Position numbers and translations under genes: made by a program
Notes under the pieces: generated by a model
What the model was told of the DNA's origin: nothing
The model's input: only the letters and a program-made list of their open reading frames with translations
The model's database searches: none
Origin: Synechococcaceae cyanobacterium
Lineage (GTDB): Bacteria; Cyanobacteriota; Cyanobacteriia; PCC-6307; Cyanobiaceae
Assembly (NCBI GenBank): GCA_947460085.1
Contig: CANHGA010000015.1
Location: 1-16,886, forward strand
Reading direction: 5' to 3'
Length of the DNA stretch: 16,886 nt
In this document: one piece after another, positions 8,069-15,120 of the stretch
Position numbering within the stretch: position 1 is the first letter of the stretch
Layout: each line of letters starts with the position of its first letter

Positions 8069-8500
8069 TCAGGCGTCGAAGGTGTTCTTTCCGGTGAACT
8101 TCAAGTTGGCTGGATTGGGGTTGGCGCCGATGCGGCGGGGGTTGTGGCCCACCATCGGACGGCCTTCGTTCACTTTTTCGGGGAACACGCCATCTTTGGG
8201 ATGGAGGAATTCGGTATCGCCACCGGGGAAAATCCGGTAGATCTTGTAGTCCTCGATCCGGGGCTTGAACTTGGTGCGCAGCTGGGTCCCGAGGGCAAGG
8301 CACTGCTCCTTGCGGGAGAAGTACATGAGGTTTTCACCCTCGTTCATGTGGGCGGCACCGCCGGTGGGGAGCTCAAACACCTGCTCGGTGGGGCTCGACC
8401 AGGTGATGGCGTATTTCTCTTCGGTTTCAGCCGAGTTCAGCAGGCCGCCTGTGCTGCCGATGTACTTCGGGAGTTGACCGCTCAGCGCAGTAGCTGCCAT
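8069..8500 (-). CDS. psaD: Photosystem I reaction center subunit II (ferredoxin-docking subunit)
   Basis: PsaD is a stromal-side extrinsic subunit of photosystem I that stabilises PsaC and forms the docking site for ferredoxin. The 143-residue length is usual for cyanobacteria. Characteristic stretches are PKYIGSTGGLL, EKYAITWSSPTEQVFELPTG, GENLMYFSRKEQCLALGTQL, DYKIYRIFPGGDTEFLHPKD, FPEKVNEGRPMVGHNPR and the C-terminal NPANLKFTGKNTFDA. There is no signal peptide or membrane segment, as expected. It has its own terminator, so it is probably transcribed mainly as a single gene. A weak extended -10-like TGC-TAGCTT (minus strand, 8531-8523) lies about 23 nt before the ATG, with no convincing -35 box. 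Confidence 0.98.
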   Translation of the reverse strand: MAATALSGQLPKYIGSTGGLLNSAETEEKYAITWSSPTEQVFELPTGGAAHMNEGENLMYFSRKEQCLALGTQLRTKFKPRIEDYKIYRIFPGGDTEFLHPKDGVFPEKVNEGRPMVGHNPRRIGANPNPANLKFTGKNTFDA

Positions 8501-8554
8501 GGCTTTGGATCGTTACAGCCGGAAGCTAGCACCGGTGTTTTGGCCTGAATCGAC

Positions 8555-8566
8555 CTGCGGCCGCAG
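8555..8566. promoter_or_regulatory. 12-bp perfect palindrome upstream of psaD
   Basis: CTGCGGCCGCAG is perfectly self-complementary and lies 55-66 nt upstream of the psaD start codon. A regulator site is possible by position, but no known operator matches, and a GC-rich palindrome can arise by chance. Confidence 0.3.
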
Positions 8567-8581
8567 TCTTCACACCCGTCA

Positions 8582-8666
8582 ACAAACAGGCTCGCCTCTC
8601 GGCTCGACAAACAGGCTCGCCTCTCGGCTCGACAAACGGGGTTCGCCGCCAGGCTCAACAAACGGG
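8582..8666. repeat. 25-bp tandem repeats between psaD and the kinase gene
   Basis: Two identical 25-bp units sit at 8582-8606 and 8607-8631, each starting ACAAACAGG and ending GGCTCG. A diverged 26-bp unit follows at 8632-8657, then a partial unit (ACAAACGGG) at 8658-8666. The last copies run into the 3' end of the kinase gene, whose stop codon is 8655-8657. The array therefore seems to have grown by duplicating the end of that gene into the gap upstream of psaD. Each unit contains a short AGGC-TC-GCCT inverted repeat. Confidence 0.9.
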
Positions 8667-10091
8667 AAAGAAAACGGTGAGGCCGCTGCCGTTGCGTTCG
8701 GTGAGTCTTCCGCCGAGCCGTTCGAACAACCGCTGGGTGGCCTGGCGGCTGAGCTGCAGGCTGCCGGTGGCGGGATTCCAGCTCAGAACGGGCCCCACCA
8801 ATTCCCGCTGATGGCCAGGATCGCTCTGATGGGCAGGTTCGCCCCTGGGCTCTGGACTGGCGTTGGGGCTGATGGCTGGACTGAGGTCGTGGCTGAGGTG
8901 GAGTTTGAGCTTGGCGCCAGCGGGTTGCAGGGCGAGGCGCACGGTGCTGCCGGAGGGCAGGCTGCGGCTGAAGCGATCAATCAGGCCACCCAGCATGGTT
9001 TCGAGCCGGGCTGGATCGCTGAGCACCGGCGGCAGACCGGGTTCAATTTGCAGCTCCAGCACGAGATCCCGCCGGGCCAACTGCCGTTGCCAGAGCGCCT
9101 CCAGTTGCCTGAGCAGTTCGCTGAGATCGGTGCGGGCCAGGGCATCGCGTTCCAGGGGCTCCCCACTGCCGGGTTGGCGCTGGAGTTCGGCGGCCAAAAA
9201 AATCAGGCCAAAGCGATCAATTTGCTCACTGCATTCGCCATCGATTTGCTCGAGCCTTTGACGGGCGATGGCGGGCAGATCGCCGCGCTTCAGCAACGAG
9301 CGGATCAGGGTGCGGATCGTCGCCAGGGGGGTGCGCACCTCGTGGGTGAGGGCTTCCAGCAGGGCCAGCTCACTGCTGATCGCTTTGGACGAAAAGGGTT
9401 TGGACGCCGCTTCATGGCCGCCATGGACAAGCGGCTGCAAGGTCACGCTGGGAGCGATGGCGGCCAGGCGTTCGGCCATCCGCGGCCAAAAGCGCAGCAC
9501 CAATTGTTCGTCGCTGCGGAGGGAGCCGAGCCCCTGGAGGGCCGTGCGCAGGGCTTGGGCCGCCCCTGGATCGCTGGCTTGCAGCCGTTCGTTGATCAGG
9601 CTCAGGGCCGCTGAGAGCACCTGGGGGTCGAAGCGCACCACCAAGCGCCGGGCCTGGGGCGGTCCGTCCAGGCAAAGGGCGGCTTGGACGCTTGGGGTGA
9701 TCACCAGCAGGAGGGGATCGGTTCCGTCCTCTTCCGCCAGGGCAAGGCGCTGGAACCCGCCGCTGGGTAGGGCGTTGGCTGAGGGCCTCCGGTTTCCAGG
9801 CAGCAGGCTCGAGGCGGCCGGCAGCAGGTCGTCTAATTCGGAAGGCGCCCAGAGCCATCCCTGTAGTTGCTGGAGGAGGCCTGGTTCGTAGAGGGCGGGT
9901 AACGGGGCGGCCAGCCAAATCCCCTCGAGCGTGGGCTGGCTCAGCAGGAGGTCGTCTTGCAGGGTGGCCAGGGCTGCCCACCATTGGCGCCGCACGCTGT
10001 CTTCATTGCCCACCCCCACGGGCACCCCTTCGGCCAGCAGCTTGCGCAGGCAGTTCAGGCTGGTGCTGGGGCTGGGAGCGGATCTCACCAT
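8655..10091 (-). CDS. Histidine-kinase-like protein with degenerate ATP-binding domain
   Basis: A 478-residue soluble protein without membrane segments. Residues about 1-230 form a putative sensor region. The part DPLLLVITPSVQAALCL to about 170 resembles GAF/DICT-like sensory domains found in cyanobacterial kinases, which is tentative. The dimerisation and phosphoacceptor helix is clear: LLEALTHEVRTPLATIRTLI with His250. The following HATPase-like region is poorly conserved. The N box is reduced to LETMLGGLIDRFSRSL without the expected Asn, and no DxGxG or GxGxG motif is evident, only a C-terminal SGLTVFFPV strand. It may be a pseudokinase, or use a partner for ATP binding. ATG 10091 overlaps the end of rodA by 7 nt; GTG 10088 would give a 4-nt overlap. 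The longer frame to 10334 only shadows rodA. It lies last in a likely mrp-rodA-kinase operon. Confidence 0.8.
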   Translation of the reverse strand: MVRSAPSPSTSLNCLRKLLAEGVPVGVGNEDSVRRQWWAALATLQDDLLLSQPTLEGIWLAAPLPALYEPGLLQQLQGWLWAPSELDDLLPAASSLLPGNRRPSANALPSGGFQRLALAEEDGTDPLLLVITPSVQAALCLDGPPQARRLVVRFDPQVLSAALSLINERLQASDPGAAQALRTALQGLGSLRSDEQLVLRFWPRMAERLAAIAPSVTLQPLVHGGHEAASKPFSSKAISSELALLEALTHEVRTPLATIRTLIRSLLKRGDLPAIARQRLEQIDGECSEQIDRFGLIFLAAELQRQPGSGEPLERDALARTDLSELLRQLEALWQRQLARRDLVLELQIEPGLPPVLSDPARLETMLGGLIDRFSRSLPSGSTVRLALQPAGAKLKLHLSHDLSPAISPNASPEPRGEPAHQSDPGHQRELVGPVLSWNPATGSLQLSRQATQRLFERLGGRLTERNGSGLTVFFPVC

Positions 10092-11362
10092 GGGGGCTTG
10101 GTGGGTTGGCCCCGTCGCGCCACCGAGGCACACAGACCCAGCGCCATGAAGTTGAGAAGCATGGCCGAACGGCCGTAGCTCATCCAGGGCAGGGGGAGGC
10201 CTTTCACTGGGCCCAGGCCAATGGTCATCGCAATGTTGATGACCACCTGAAACATCACCATGCCGGCCACGCCAATCACCACCAAGGATTCGAAATCGGT
10301 ACGGGCTTTGCCAGCGATTTGCAGGAGGCGCCACATCAACAGGCCATAGGCAGCAATCACCAGCACACAGCCCAGAAACCCCAGCTCTTCTCCCAAGGCA
10401 CTGAAGATGAAATCGGTGTGCTGTTCAGGGATGAATTGCAGTTTTGTGAGGTTGCCGTGGAGTAGGCCCGTGCCGAAGAGTTGGCCGGAGCCGATGCCGA
10501 TCTTGCTTTGAATGAGGTGATAACCAATCCCAAGGGGGTCCTTGGAGGGATCGAGAAACACCACCAGCCGATCGCGCTGGTACTCCTTCAACCCATGCAT
10601 CCATAGGTAGGGGGTGAGCAGGGAAAACAGCCCCTGGACCGCTACCACCACGGCGAGGGCTGTTCGTTTCCAGGGCAGGGATTGCCAGGCCAGATAGGCC
10701 ATCAGGGGGATCCAGCCCACCAGGATCCAGGGCACGGTGCCCGCCATAACCGCCGTGATCAGGGGCGAGAGCATGAGCACCAACCAGCTCAAGGGCATGC
10801 TCGCCCAGAACAGCATCACCAGCAGTAGGGCTCCAAACACCAAGGAGGTGCCAAGGTCGGGCTGGATGAACACGAGAAACCAGGGCAGTCCAATCAGGGC
10901 TATCGGCCTGACCAGATCCACGGGCCGCTCAATCGGGAACCTGGAGAGCACGCCTGCCAGCAACAGGATCGCCGCCAGCTTGGCGAATTCCGAAGGCTGC
11001 ACGTGGAAGCCGGCGATGCTGATCCAGCGCTGGGCACCGAGGGCAGAGGTACCGATCAAGCGAACGGCCAACAGGCTGACCACCGTGAGTCCGTAGATCG
11101 GTCGGAGTAAGGCGTTGAAACGCTCAAGGGGGATCCTGGCCAGGATTAAGGCCAAGACCATCCCAACGGCGGCCGTGATCCAGTGGTCGTACCAGTCGAC
11201 ATAGGGCGCCTGACGCTGGGTGCTGGCGATCAGGACCCCGGCCAAACCGGTGATGCCCAAGGGCACCCCCCACAGAATCTTGTCGACCCCGTTGGGCCAG
11301 CTCGGGCGGGTGCGATCCCTGCCGGCAAACATCCCTTTGCGCCGGGCCAACAGGCTCACCAT
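10085..11362 (-). CDS. rodA: Rod-shape-determining SEDS protein RodA (peptidoglycan glycosyltransferase)
   Basis: RodA is the SEDS-family membrane polymerase that builds glycan strands from lipid II for side-wall growth, together with a class B penicillin-binding protein. The 425-residue protein has about ten hydrophobic segments starting near residue 28. Family motifs are GAQRWISIAGFHVQPSEFAK (109-128), FIQPDLGTSLVF (165-176), DPLGIGYHLIQSKIGIGSG (275-293, containing the conserved catalytic Asp), LLHGNLTKLQFIPEQHTDFI (300-319), GEELGFLG (324-331), and the C-terminal GLGPVKGLPLPWMSYGRSA. The reading is closer to RodA than FtsW because of the QPD-LGTS and EQHTDFIF forms. It starts 5 nt after mrp and overlaps the kinase gene by 7 nt. 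Confidence 0.95.
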   Translation of the reverse strand: MVSLLARRKGMFAGRDRTRPSWPNGVDKILWGVPLGITGLAGVLIASTQRQAPYVDWYDHWITAAVGMVLALILARIPLERFNALLRPIYGLTVVSLLAVRLIGTSALGAQRWISIAGFHVQPSEFAKLAAILLLAGVLSRFPIERPVDLVRPIALIGLPWFLVFIQPDLGTSLVFGALLLVMLFWASMPLSWLVLMLSPLITAVMAGTVPWILVGWIPLMAYLAWQSLPWKRTALAVVVAVQGLFSLLTPYLWMHGLKEYQRDRLVVFLDPSKDPLGIGYHLIQSKIGIGSGQLFGTGLLHGNLTKLQFIPEQHTDFIFSALGEELGFLGCVLVIAAYGLLMWRLLQIAGKARTDFESLVVIGVAGMVMFQVVINIAMTIGLGPVKGLPLPWMSYGRSAMLLNFMALGLCASVARRGQPTKPPW

Positions 11363-11367
11363 GGCGT

Positions 11368-12471
11368 TCAGCCTGGAATCAAAACGTGACTGCGCAGCTT
11401 TTGGGCTAGGCCCATAAAAGCCTGGGCTGTCTGGGAGTTGGGAGCGGAGAGCACCACGGGCCTACCGCTATCACCGCCTTCGCGCACGGGCATTTCCAGG
11501 GGCAACTCAGCCAGGAGGGGCACATCCGCTTCGGCGGCCAGGCTGGCACCGCCACCGCTGCCAAAGATCGGATACCGCTTCTCGGGAGCATCAGGGGGAA
11601 TGAACGCGCTCATGTTCTCCACCACGCCGAGCACGGCAACGCCCATTTGCAAGAACATCGCCAGCCCGCGCCGGGCATCCTGCAGGGAGACCTGTTGGGG
11701 GGTGGTCACGATGATCACGCCAGCCATGGGTACGGCCTGGGCCAGGCTGAGCTGGGCATCGCCGGTGCCTGGGGGGAGGTCGACCACCACCACATCCCGT
11801 TCTCCCCAGGCCACCTGGTAGAGAAATTGGCGGATGATCCCGTTCAGCATCGGGCCCCGCCAGATCACCGGCTGGTTCTCGGCGATCAGCAGGCCCATCG
11901 ACACCATCGCAATCCCGCAGGTCTCGATGGGGGTGAGCACTTGGCTTGCCCCTTCCCCTGCCACCTCCGGGGTGCGGTCGGCCACGCCGAGCATGGTGGG
12001 GGCGTTGGGGCCGTAGATATCCGCATCGAGCAGGCCCACCCGCAGGCCGCTGGCGGCCAGGGCGCAGGCCAGGTTGACGGCCACGGTGCTTTTGCCCACC
12101 CCACCTTTGCCGCTACTCACGGCAATCACGTGCTTGACCCCGGCAATGGGTTGGCGTTCGGGCACCTGGCCATGGCCTGCAGCGCCATGACCTGCAGCGC
12201 CGATCGGGGCGGCGCCGGCGGGCTGACCTACTTCGATTTGAACGTCGTCGACCCCATCAAGGCCAAGTAACGCCTGTTTGATCTCCTGGGCGATTTGGGC
12301 CTGTTGGCTTTGGGCGAATCCCGGCAGGGCGAGGCGCACCAAGGCCCGCTCCCCTTGGAGCCGGGGATCTTGAAGCCAACCCAGCTCCAGCAGGCTGCGC
12401 CCACTGCCTGCGTCCTTGACGACCTCGAGGGCGACACGGGCCTGCTCAACGGACGGCATGGACACTGGCAT
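11368..12471 (-). CDS. mrp: Mrp/NBP35-family iron-sulfur cluster carrier ATPase
   Basis: Mrp/ApbC proteins are deviant-Walker P-loop ATPases that carry and transfer iron-sulfur clusters. Residues 1-85 form the N-terminal MIP18-like (DUF59) domain. A glycine/histidine-rich linker (GAAGHGAAGHG, 91-101) follows, then the ATPase domain with deviant Walker A SSGKGGVGKST (119-129), LLDADIYGPNAPTMLG, VVVDLPPGTGDAQLS and VTTPQQVSLQDARRG. The usual CxxC after the ENMS segment is absent: the sequence reads ENMSAFIPPDAPEKRYPIFG, a form I associate with cyanobacterial members. ATG 12471 is used; ATG 12459 is a close alternative. The gene is divergent from hemF across about 110 bp and starts the likely mrp-rodA-kinase operon. 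In a phototroph, supply of clusters for photosystem I is a plausible role, by inference. Confidence 0.95.
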   Translation of the reverse strand: MPVSMPSVEQARVALEVVKDAGSGRSLLELGWLQDPRLQGERALVRLALPGFAQSQQAQIAQEIKQALLGLDGVDDVQIEVGQPAGAAPIGAAGHGAAGHGQVPERQPIAGVKHVIAVSSGKGGVGKSTVAVNLACALAASGLRVGLLDADIYGPNAPTMLGVADRTPEVAGEGASQVLTPIETCGIAMVSMGLLIAENQPVIWRGPMLNGIIRQFLYQVAWGERDVVVVDLPPGTGDAQLSLAQAVPMAGVIIVTTPQQVSLQDARRGLAMFLQMGVAVLGVVENMSAFIPPDAPEKRYPIFGSGGGASLAAEADVPLLAELPLEMPVREGGDSGRPVVLSAPNSQTAQAFMGLAQKLRSHVLIPG

Positions 12472-12581
12472 CTGGGGCCCGTGATCCTAGGTGCCATGAC
12501 AGAGCCTCTCGAAGGCTTGTCTGGCGGCTAGGTGGCCTGAAAAGGTGGTTGCATTTGTGGCGTCGTTACGGCGCGTGCTCG

Positions 12582-13670
12582 ATGTTTAAGGCTTTGCTGG
12601 CTCGCGGCAAAAACAAGCTCGCTGGAACCGGCTCTGCCCCGGCCCTGGAAACTCCTCCCGCCGACTCCCGCGCCAGGGCGAAGGCCCTGTTGATGGGTCT
12701 GCAGGATTCCATCTGTGCGGGCCTGGAACAGCTCGATGGCGGCGGCAGCTTCGCAGAAGAGAGCTGGGTACGGCCAGAGGGTGGCGGGGGCCGCTCCCGG
12801 GTGATGAAGGGCGGCCGCATCTTTGAGCAAGGCGGCGTGAATTTCTCGGAGGTGGCGGGCGATCAGCTGCCCCCCTCGATCCTCAGTCAGCGGCCTGAGG
12901 CCAAGGGCCACCCTTGGTTTGCCACCGGCACCTCGATGGTGTTGCACCCCCGGAACCCCTACGTCCCCACGGTGCACCTCAATTACCGCTACTTCGAAGC
13001 GGGTCCGGTGTGGTGGTTTGGCGGCGGAGCCGATCTCACCCCTTACTACCCCTTCCTCGAAGACGCGAAGCACTTCCACCGCACCCTCAAGGGCGCTTGC
13101 GATTCGGTGAACCCGGCCTATTACCCGGTGTTCAAACCCTGGTGCGACGAGTACTTCTATCTCAAGCACCGCGATGAAACCCGGGGCGTGGGCGGCATCT
13201 TTTACGACTACCAAGACCCCCGTGGGGTGATTTACAAGGGCCAGGACCCCCAGGGGCCCGCGGCCCACGTGAGCCAGGCCACCGGAGCCATCAGCCAGAA
13301 CTGGGACCAGTTGTTTGCCCTGGCGTCAGCCTGTGGCAATGCCTTCTTGCCCAGCTATGTGCCGATCGTCGAGAAGCGCAATCCCACGGTCTATGGCGAC
13401 CGGGAGCGTCAGTTCCAGTTGTATCGCCGCGGACGTTACGTGGAGTTCAACCTGGTGTTCGATCGTGGCACCATTTTTGGCCTCCAAACCAATGGCCGCA
13501 CGGAGTCGATCCTGATGTCGCTCCCGCCCTTGGTGCGCTGGGAGTACGGCTATAAACCCGAGGCTGGAAGCCGGGAGGAGCTGCTCACCAGCCTGTTCAC
13601 CCGCCCCCAACATTGGTTCGACGACGCCACCCTTACCGATCGCTGCGCGCCACATCAGGCGGTGGACTGA
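12582..13670 (+). CDS. hemF: Oxygen-dependent coproporphyrinogen-III oxidase
   Basis: HemF oxidatively decarboxylates coproporphyrinogen III to protoporphyrinogen IX using O2, a step shared by heme and chlorophyll synthesis. The 362-residue cytosolic protein has RIFEQGGVNFS (79-89), NPYVPTVHLNYRYFE (125-139), WWFGGGADLTPYYP (144-157) and the family signature at 185-209, beginning KPWCDEYF and containing HRDETRGVGGIFYD. RRGRYVEFNLVFDRGTIFGL and the late GRTESILMSLPP complete the match. ATG 12582 is chosen; an upstream in-frame TTG at 12549 would add 11 residues without family resemblance. The gene ends inside the 3' end of the convergent amidase-like gene (38-bp overlap). No terminator is visible. 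Confidence 0.97.
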   Translation: MFKALLARGKNKLAGTGSAPALETPPADSRARAKALLMGLQDSICAGLEQLDGGGSFAEESWVRPEGGGGRSRVMKGGRIFEQGGVNFSEVAGDQLPPSILSQRPEAKGHPWFATGTSMVLHPRNPYVPTVHLNYRYFEAGPVWWFGGGADLTPYYPFLEDAKHFHRTLKGACDSVNPAYYPVFKPWCDEYFYLKHRDETRGVGGIFYDYQDPRGVIYKGQDPQGPAAHVSQATGAISQNWDQLFALASACGNAFLPSYVPIVEKRNPTVYGDRERQFQLYRRGRYVEFNLVFDRGTIFGLQTNGRTESILMSLPPLVRWEYGYKPEAGSREELLTSLFTRPQHWFDDATLTDRCAPHQAVD

Positions 13671-14463
13671 TCGGCAGGCTGGTGGCACCCAAGCCAGCCG
13701 CCAGGGCATCGACGATGCGGGTGGCAATGGCCTGGAGCGATGCAATGCGCGTTTGGGGATTGCGGAGGGCGTTTTCCAGGGAGCCTTCCAGCTTGCCTAT
13801 TTCCAGAATGGCGATGCCCCGTTTGGGGGCCCCAAGCCCATCGCGGAAGAACTGGGGATAGGCCCCAAACGCCTTCGCCAGGCTTTCATCGATCTGGGTG
13901 AGCGGTTTGTTGATCGGTGGGATCAGGCCAGAGCCCACCCCATCGCGGCCGTAGGCGTCGTAATGGATTTCCAGGGCATAGCCCCCTTGGTCCACATGGG
14001 CCTTGCCCACACTCCAGGTGGTGCGGGGATCATTGCCATTGGCGATGGAACGCTGGGGGGGGTCGTAGAAGCGGATCTTCAGGCCGCGCTCTTGCCCGAG
14101 CCGCACCACCTCCTGGGCGGTGAGGAGATTCCAGAAGAGTTCATCGGTGATGCCGATCTGCATGGGCCTGGCGCCATACAGCGACGCCGCGGCACCGCCC
14201 GTGCCGGCGCCGCCAATGCCCTGGGAATCGGAATGGCCGGCCATCACCAAAATTTCGGTGGTTGGCTCCACAGGTCGCGCGCCGATCCAGTCCTTGCTGT
14301 AGCGGGCCCGCGGGCCGGTGAGGGGGTCGCTGCTGGCGGCCCAGGTCTGGGCCCTGACTCCCGTTGCCGTTCCCAGACCCAGTCCAGCGATGGCCAGTGC
14401 AGCCATGCCAGCGACGGCCAAGCGAGGGGAATGGTTTGGCTTGGTGGAGCTGGTTGGGGCCAT
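13633..14463 (-). CDS. Secreted N-acetylmuramoyl-L-alanine amidase-like (Amidase_3 fold) protein
   Basis: A 276-residue protein with an N-terminal signal peptide: basic start, hydrophobic core LAVAGMAALAIAGLGLG, and the likely cleavage motif VRA-QT near residue 39. The rest carries a pattern that fits zinc-dependent Amidase_3 enzymes: His77 in ILVMAGHSDSQG, Glu108 in ITDELFWNLLTA, His167 in YALEIHYDAYG, and Glu221 in GIAILEIGKLEG. The spacing matches the H-E-H-E set of zinc ligands and catalytic Glu. I infer a periplasmic cell wall hydrolase, but the sequence is divergent and its substrate is not shown. ATG 14463 precedes the signal peptide directly; the longer frame to 14571 only shadows the upstream gene. 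It lies 34 nt downstream of the CCB2/CCB4-like gene and overlaps hemF tail to tail by 38 bp. Confidence 0.7.
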   Translation of the reverse strand: MAPTSSTKPNHSPRLAVAGMAALAIAGLGLGTATGVRAQTWAASSDPLTGPRARYSKDWIGARPVEPTTEILVMAGHSDSQGIGGAGTGGAAASLYGARPMQIGITDELFWNLLTAQEVVRLGQERGLKIRFYDPPQRSIANGNDPRTTWSVGKAHVDQGGYALEIHYDAYGRDGVGSGLIPPINKPLTQIDESLAKAFGAYPQFFRDGLGAPKRGIAILEIGKLEGSLENALRNPQTRIASLQAIATRIVDALAAGLGATSLPISPPPDVARSDR

Positions 14464-14497
14464 CGTTTGCAGCGGATTGGCGACTGAGATCTGGGAC

Positions 14498-15049
14498 TTA
14501 GATCGGCGAACTGAGCAGGGCTCCATCGCTGGCCAGTTGTAGCGGCTCTCCCAACTCCAATTCCAGGGCAATCAATTCATCGCGGTGGGCCCGCACTTTG
14601 AGGGCGGTGTCCCCACCCTCTGCCCCGCTGATCAAACGCAACTCAACGGTTTCTGCGCGCTCCGCCCGGCGCCGGTAGAGCAGGCCGGCGGCTGGTCCGA
14701 GCAGGGCCAGCACCAGGGGCCACCAGCCCAGGGAGGGGATGAGTTGGCGAATCACCAGCCCCAGGCATCCAGCCCCTACGGCACCAAGGATCGACAGCAG
14801 GATGGCCAGGGGAACGCTGGAGCTCACCTGGCCGCGGAAGCGCAGCAGTTGCTGGTTGGCGTCACCGCCGCTGGCGGCCCAGCCCCGGGCGGTGAGCCAG
14901 CTGGTGAGGCCCTCGAGCACTTCCACCGCAGGCTTGGGGGAAAACACGTCCACCACGGTGGTGCGGTCTTTGCTGGCTGCCCGCAGGAAAAACACCAGCC
15001 CAATGGCTAGCAGCAGGGTGAGCAGCAGGGTGGAGCCGGAGTTGGCCAT
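14498..15049 (-). CDS. CCB2/CCB4-like membrane protein (cytochrome b6f cofactor assembly)
   Basis: A 183-residue membrane protein with one hydrophobic segment at 6-23 (STLLLTLLLAIGLVFFLRAA). Two more form a hairpin at about 79-99 and 107-125 (LGWWPLVLALLGPAAGLLY), followed by a soluble tail rich in charged residues (LKVRAHRDELIALELELG). This layout and the phrases ASKDRTTVVDV, VLEGLTSWLTARGW and LRFRGQV match what I recall of cyanobacterial relatives of plant CCB2/CCB4. Those proteins help attach heme c(i) to cytochrome b6 of the b6f complex. The assignment is by remembered resemblance, so moderate. ATG 15049 (MANSGST) is preferred; ATG 15058 adds three residues. It is divergent from the RNase D gene across about 70 bp, and the amidase-like gene follows 34 nt downstream. 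Confidence 0.62.
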   Translation of the reverse strand: MANSGSTLLLTLLLAIGLVFFLRAASKDRTTVVDVFSPKPAVEVLEGLTSWLTARGWAASGGDANQQLLRFRGQVSSSVPLAILLSILGAVGAGCLGLVIRQLIPSLGWWPLVLALLGPAAGLLYRRRAERAETVELRLISGAEGGDTALKVRAHRDELIALELELGEPLQLASDGALLSSPI

Positions 15050-15120
15050 GGGGGGCATTCTGCCTGTGGTCTGGCTGGTCGGTCGGTTGTCACGATGGGG
15101 CATCCCTTGGCTTGATCCCC

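Noticed and set aside
8582..8666. CRISPR array
   Set aside because: The 25-bp units are contiguous without spacers and there are no cas genes, so it is a simple tandem repeat.
8499..9614. Open frame of 371 codons on the plus strand opposite the kinase gene
   Set aside because: It starts antisense at the psaD start codon, runs through the tandem repeats and the kinase gene in antisense, and shows no family motif. Glycine- and glutamine-rich composition is that of a shadow frame.
10092..10334. N-terminal extension of the kinase frame
   Set aside because: It overlaps rodA in another frame and has low-complexity sequence unrelated to the kinase. ATG 10091 gives a normal start next to the rodA stop codon.
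12472..12581. Promoter boxes in the mrp-hemF divergent gap
   Set aside because: A TAGGAT hexamer (minus strand, 12488-12483) is a fair -10 match, but no -35 box lies at proper spacing and the leader would be very short, so I do not list it as a feature.
12528..13268. Open frame of 246 codons on the minus strand opposite hemF
   Set aside because: Fully antisense to hemF, with no recognisable motif; hemF is well supported.
14464..14571. Longer start for the amidase-like protein
   Set aside because: It would place 36 residues before the signal peptide and overlap the end of the CCB2/CCB4-like gene; ATG 14463 fits secretion.
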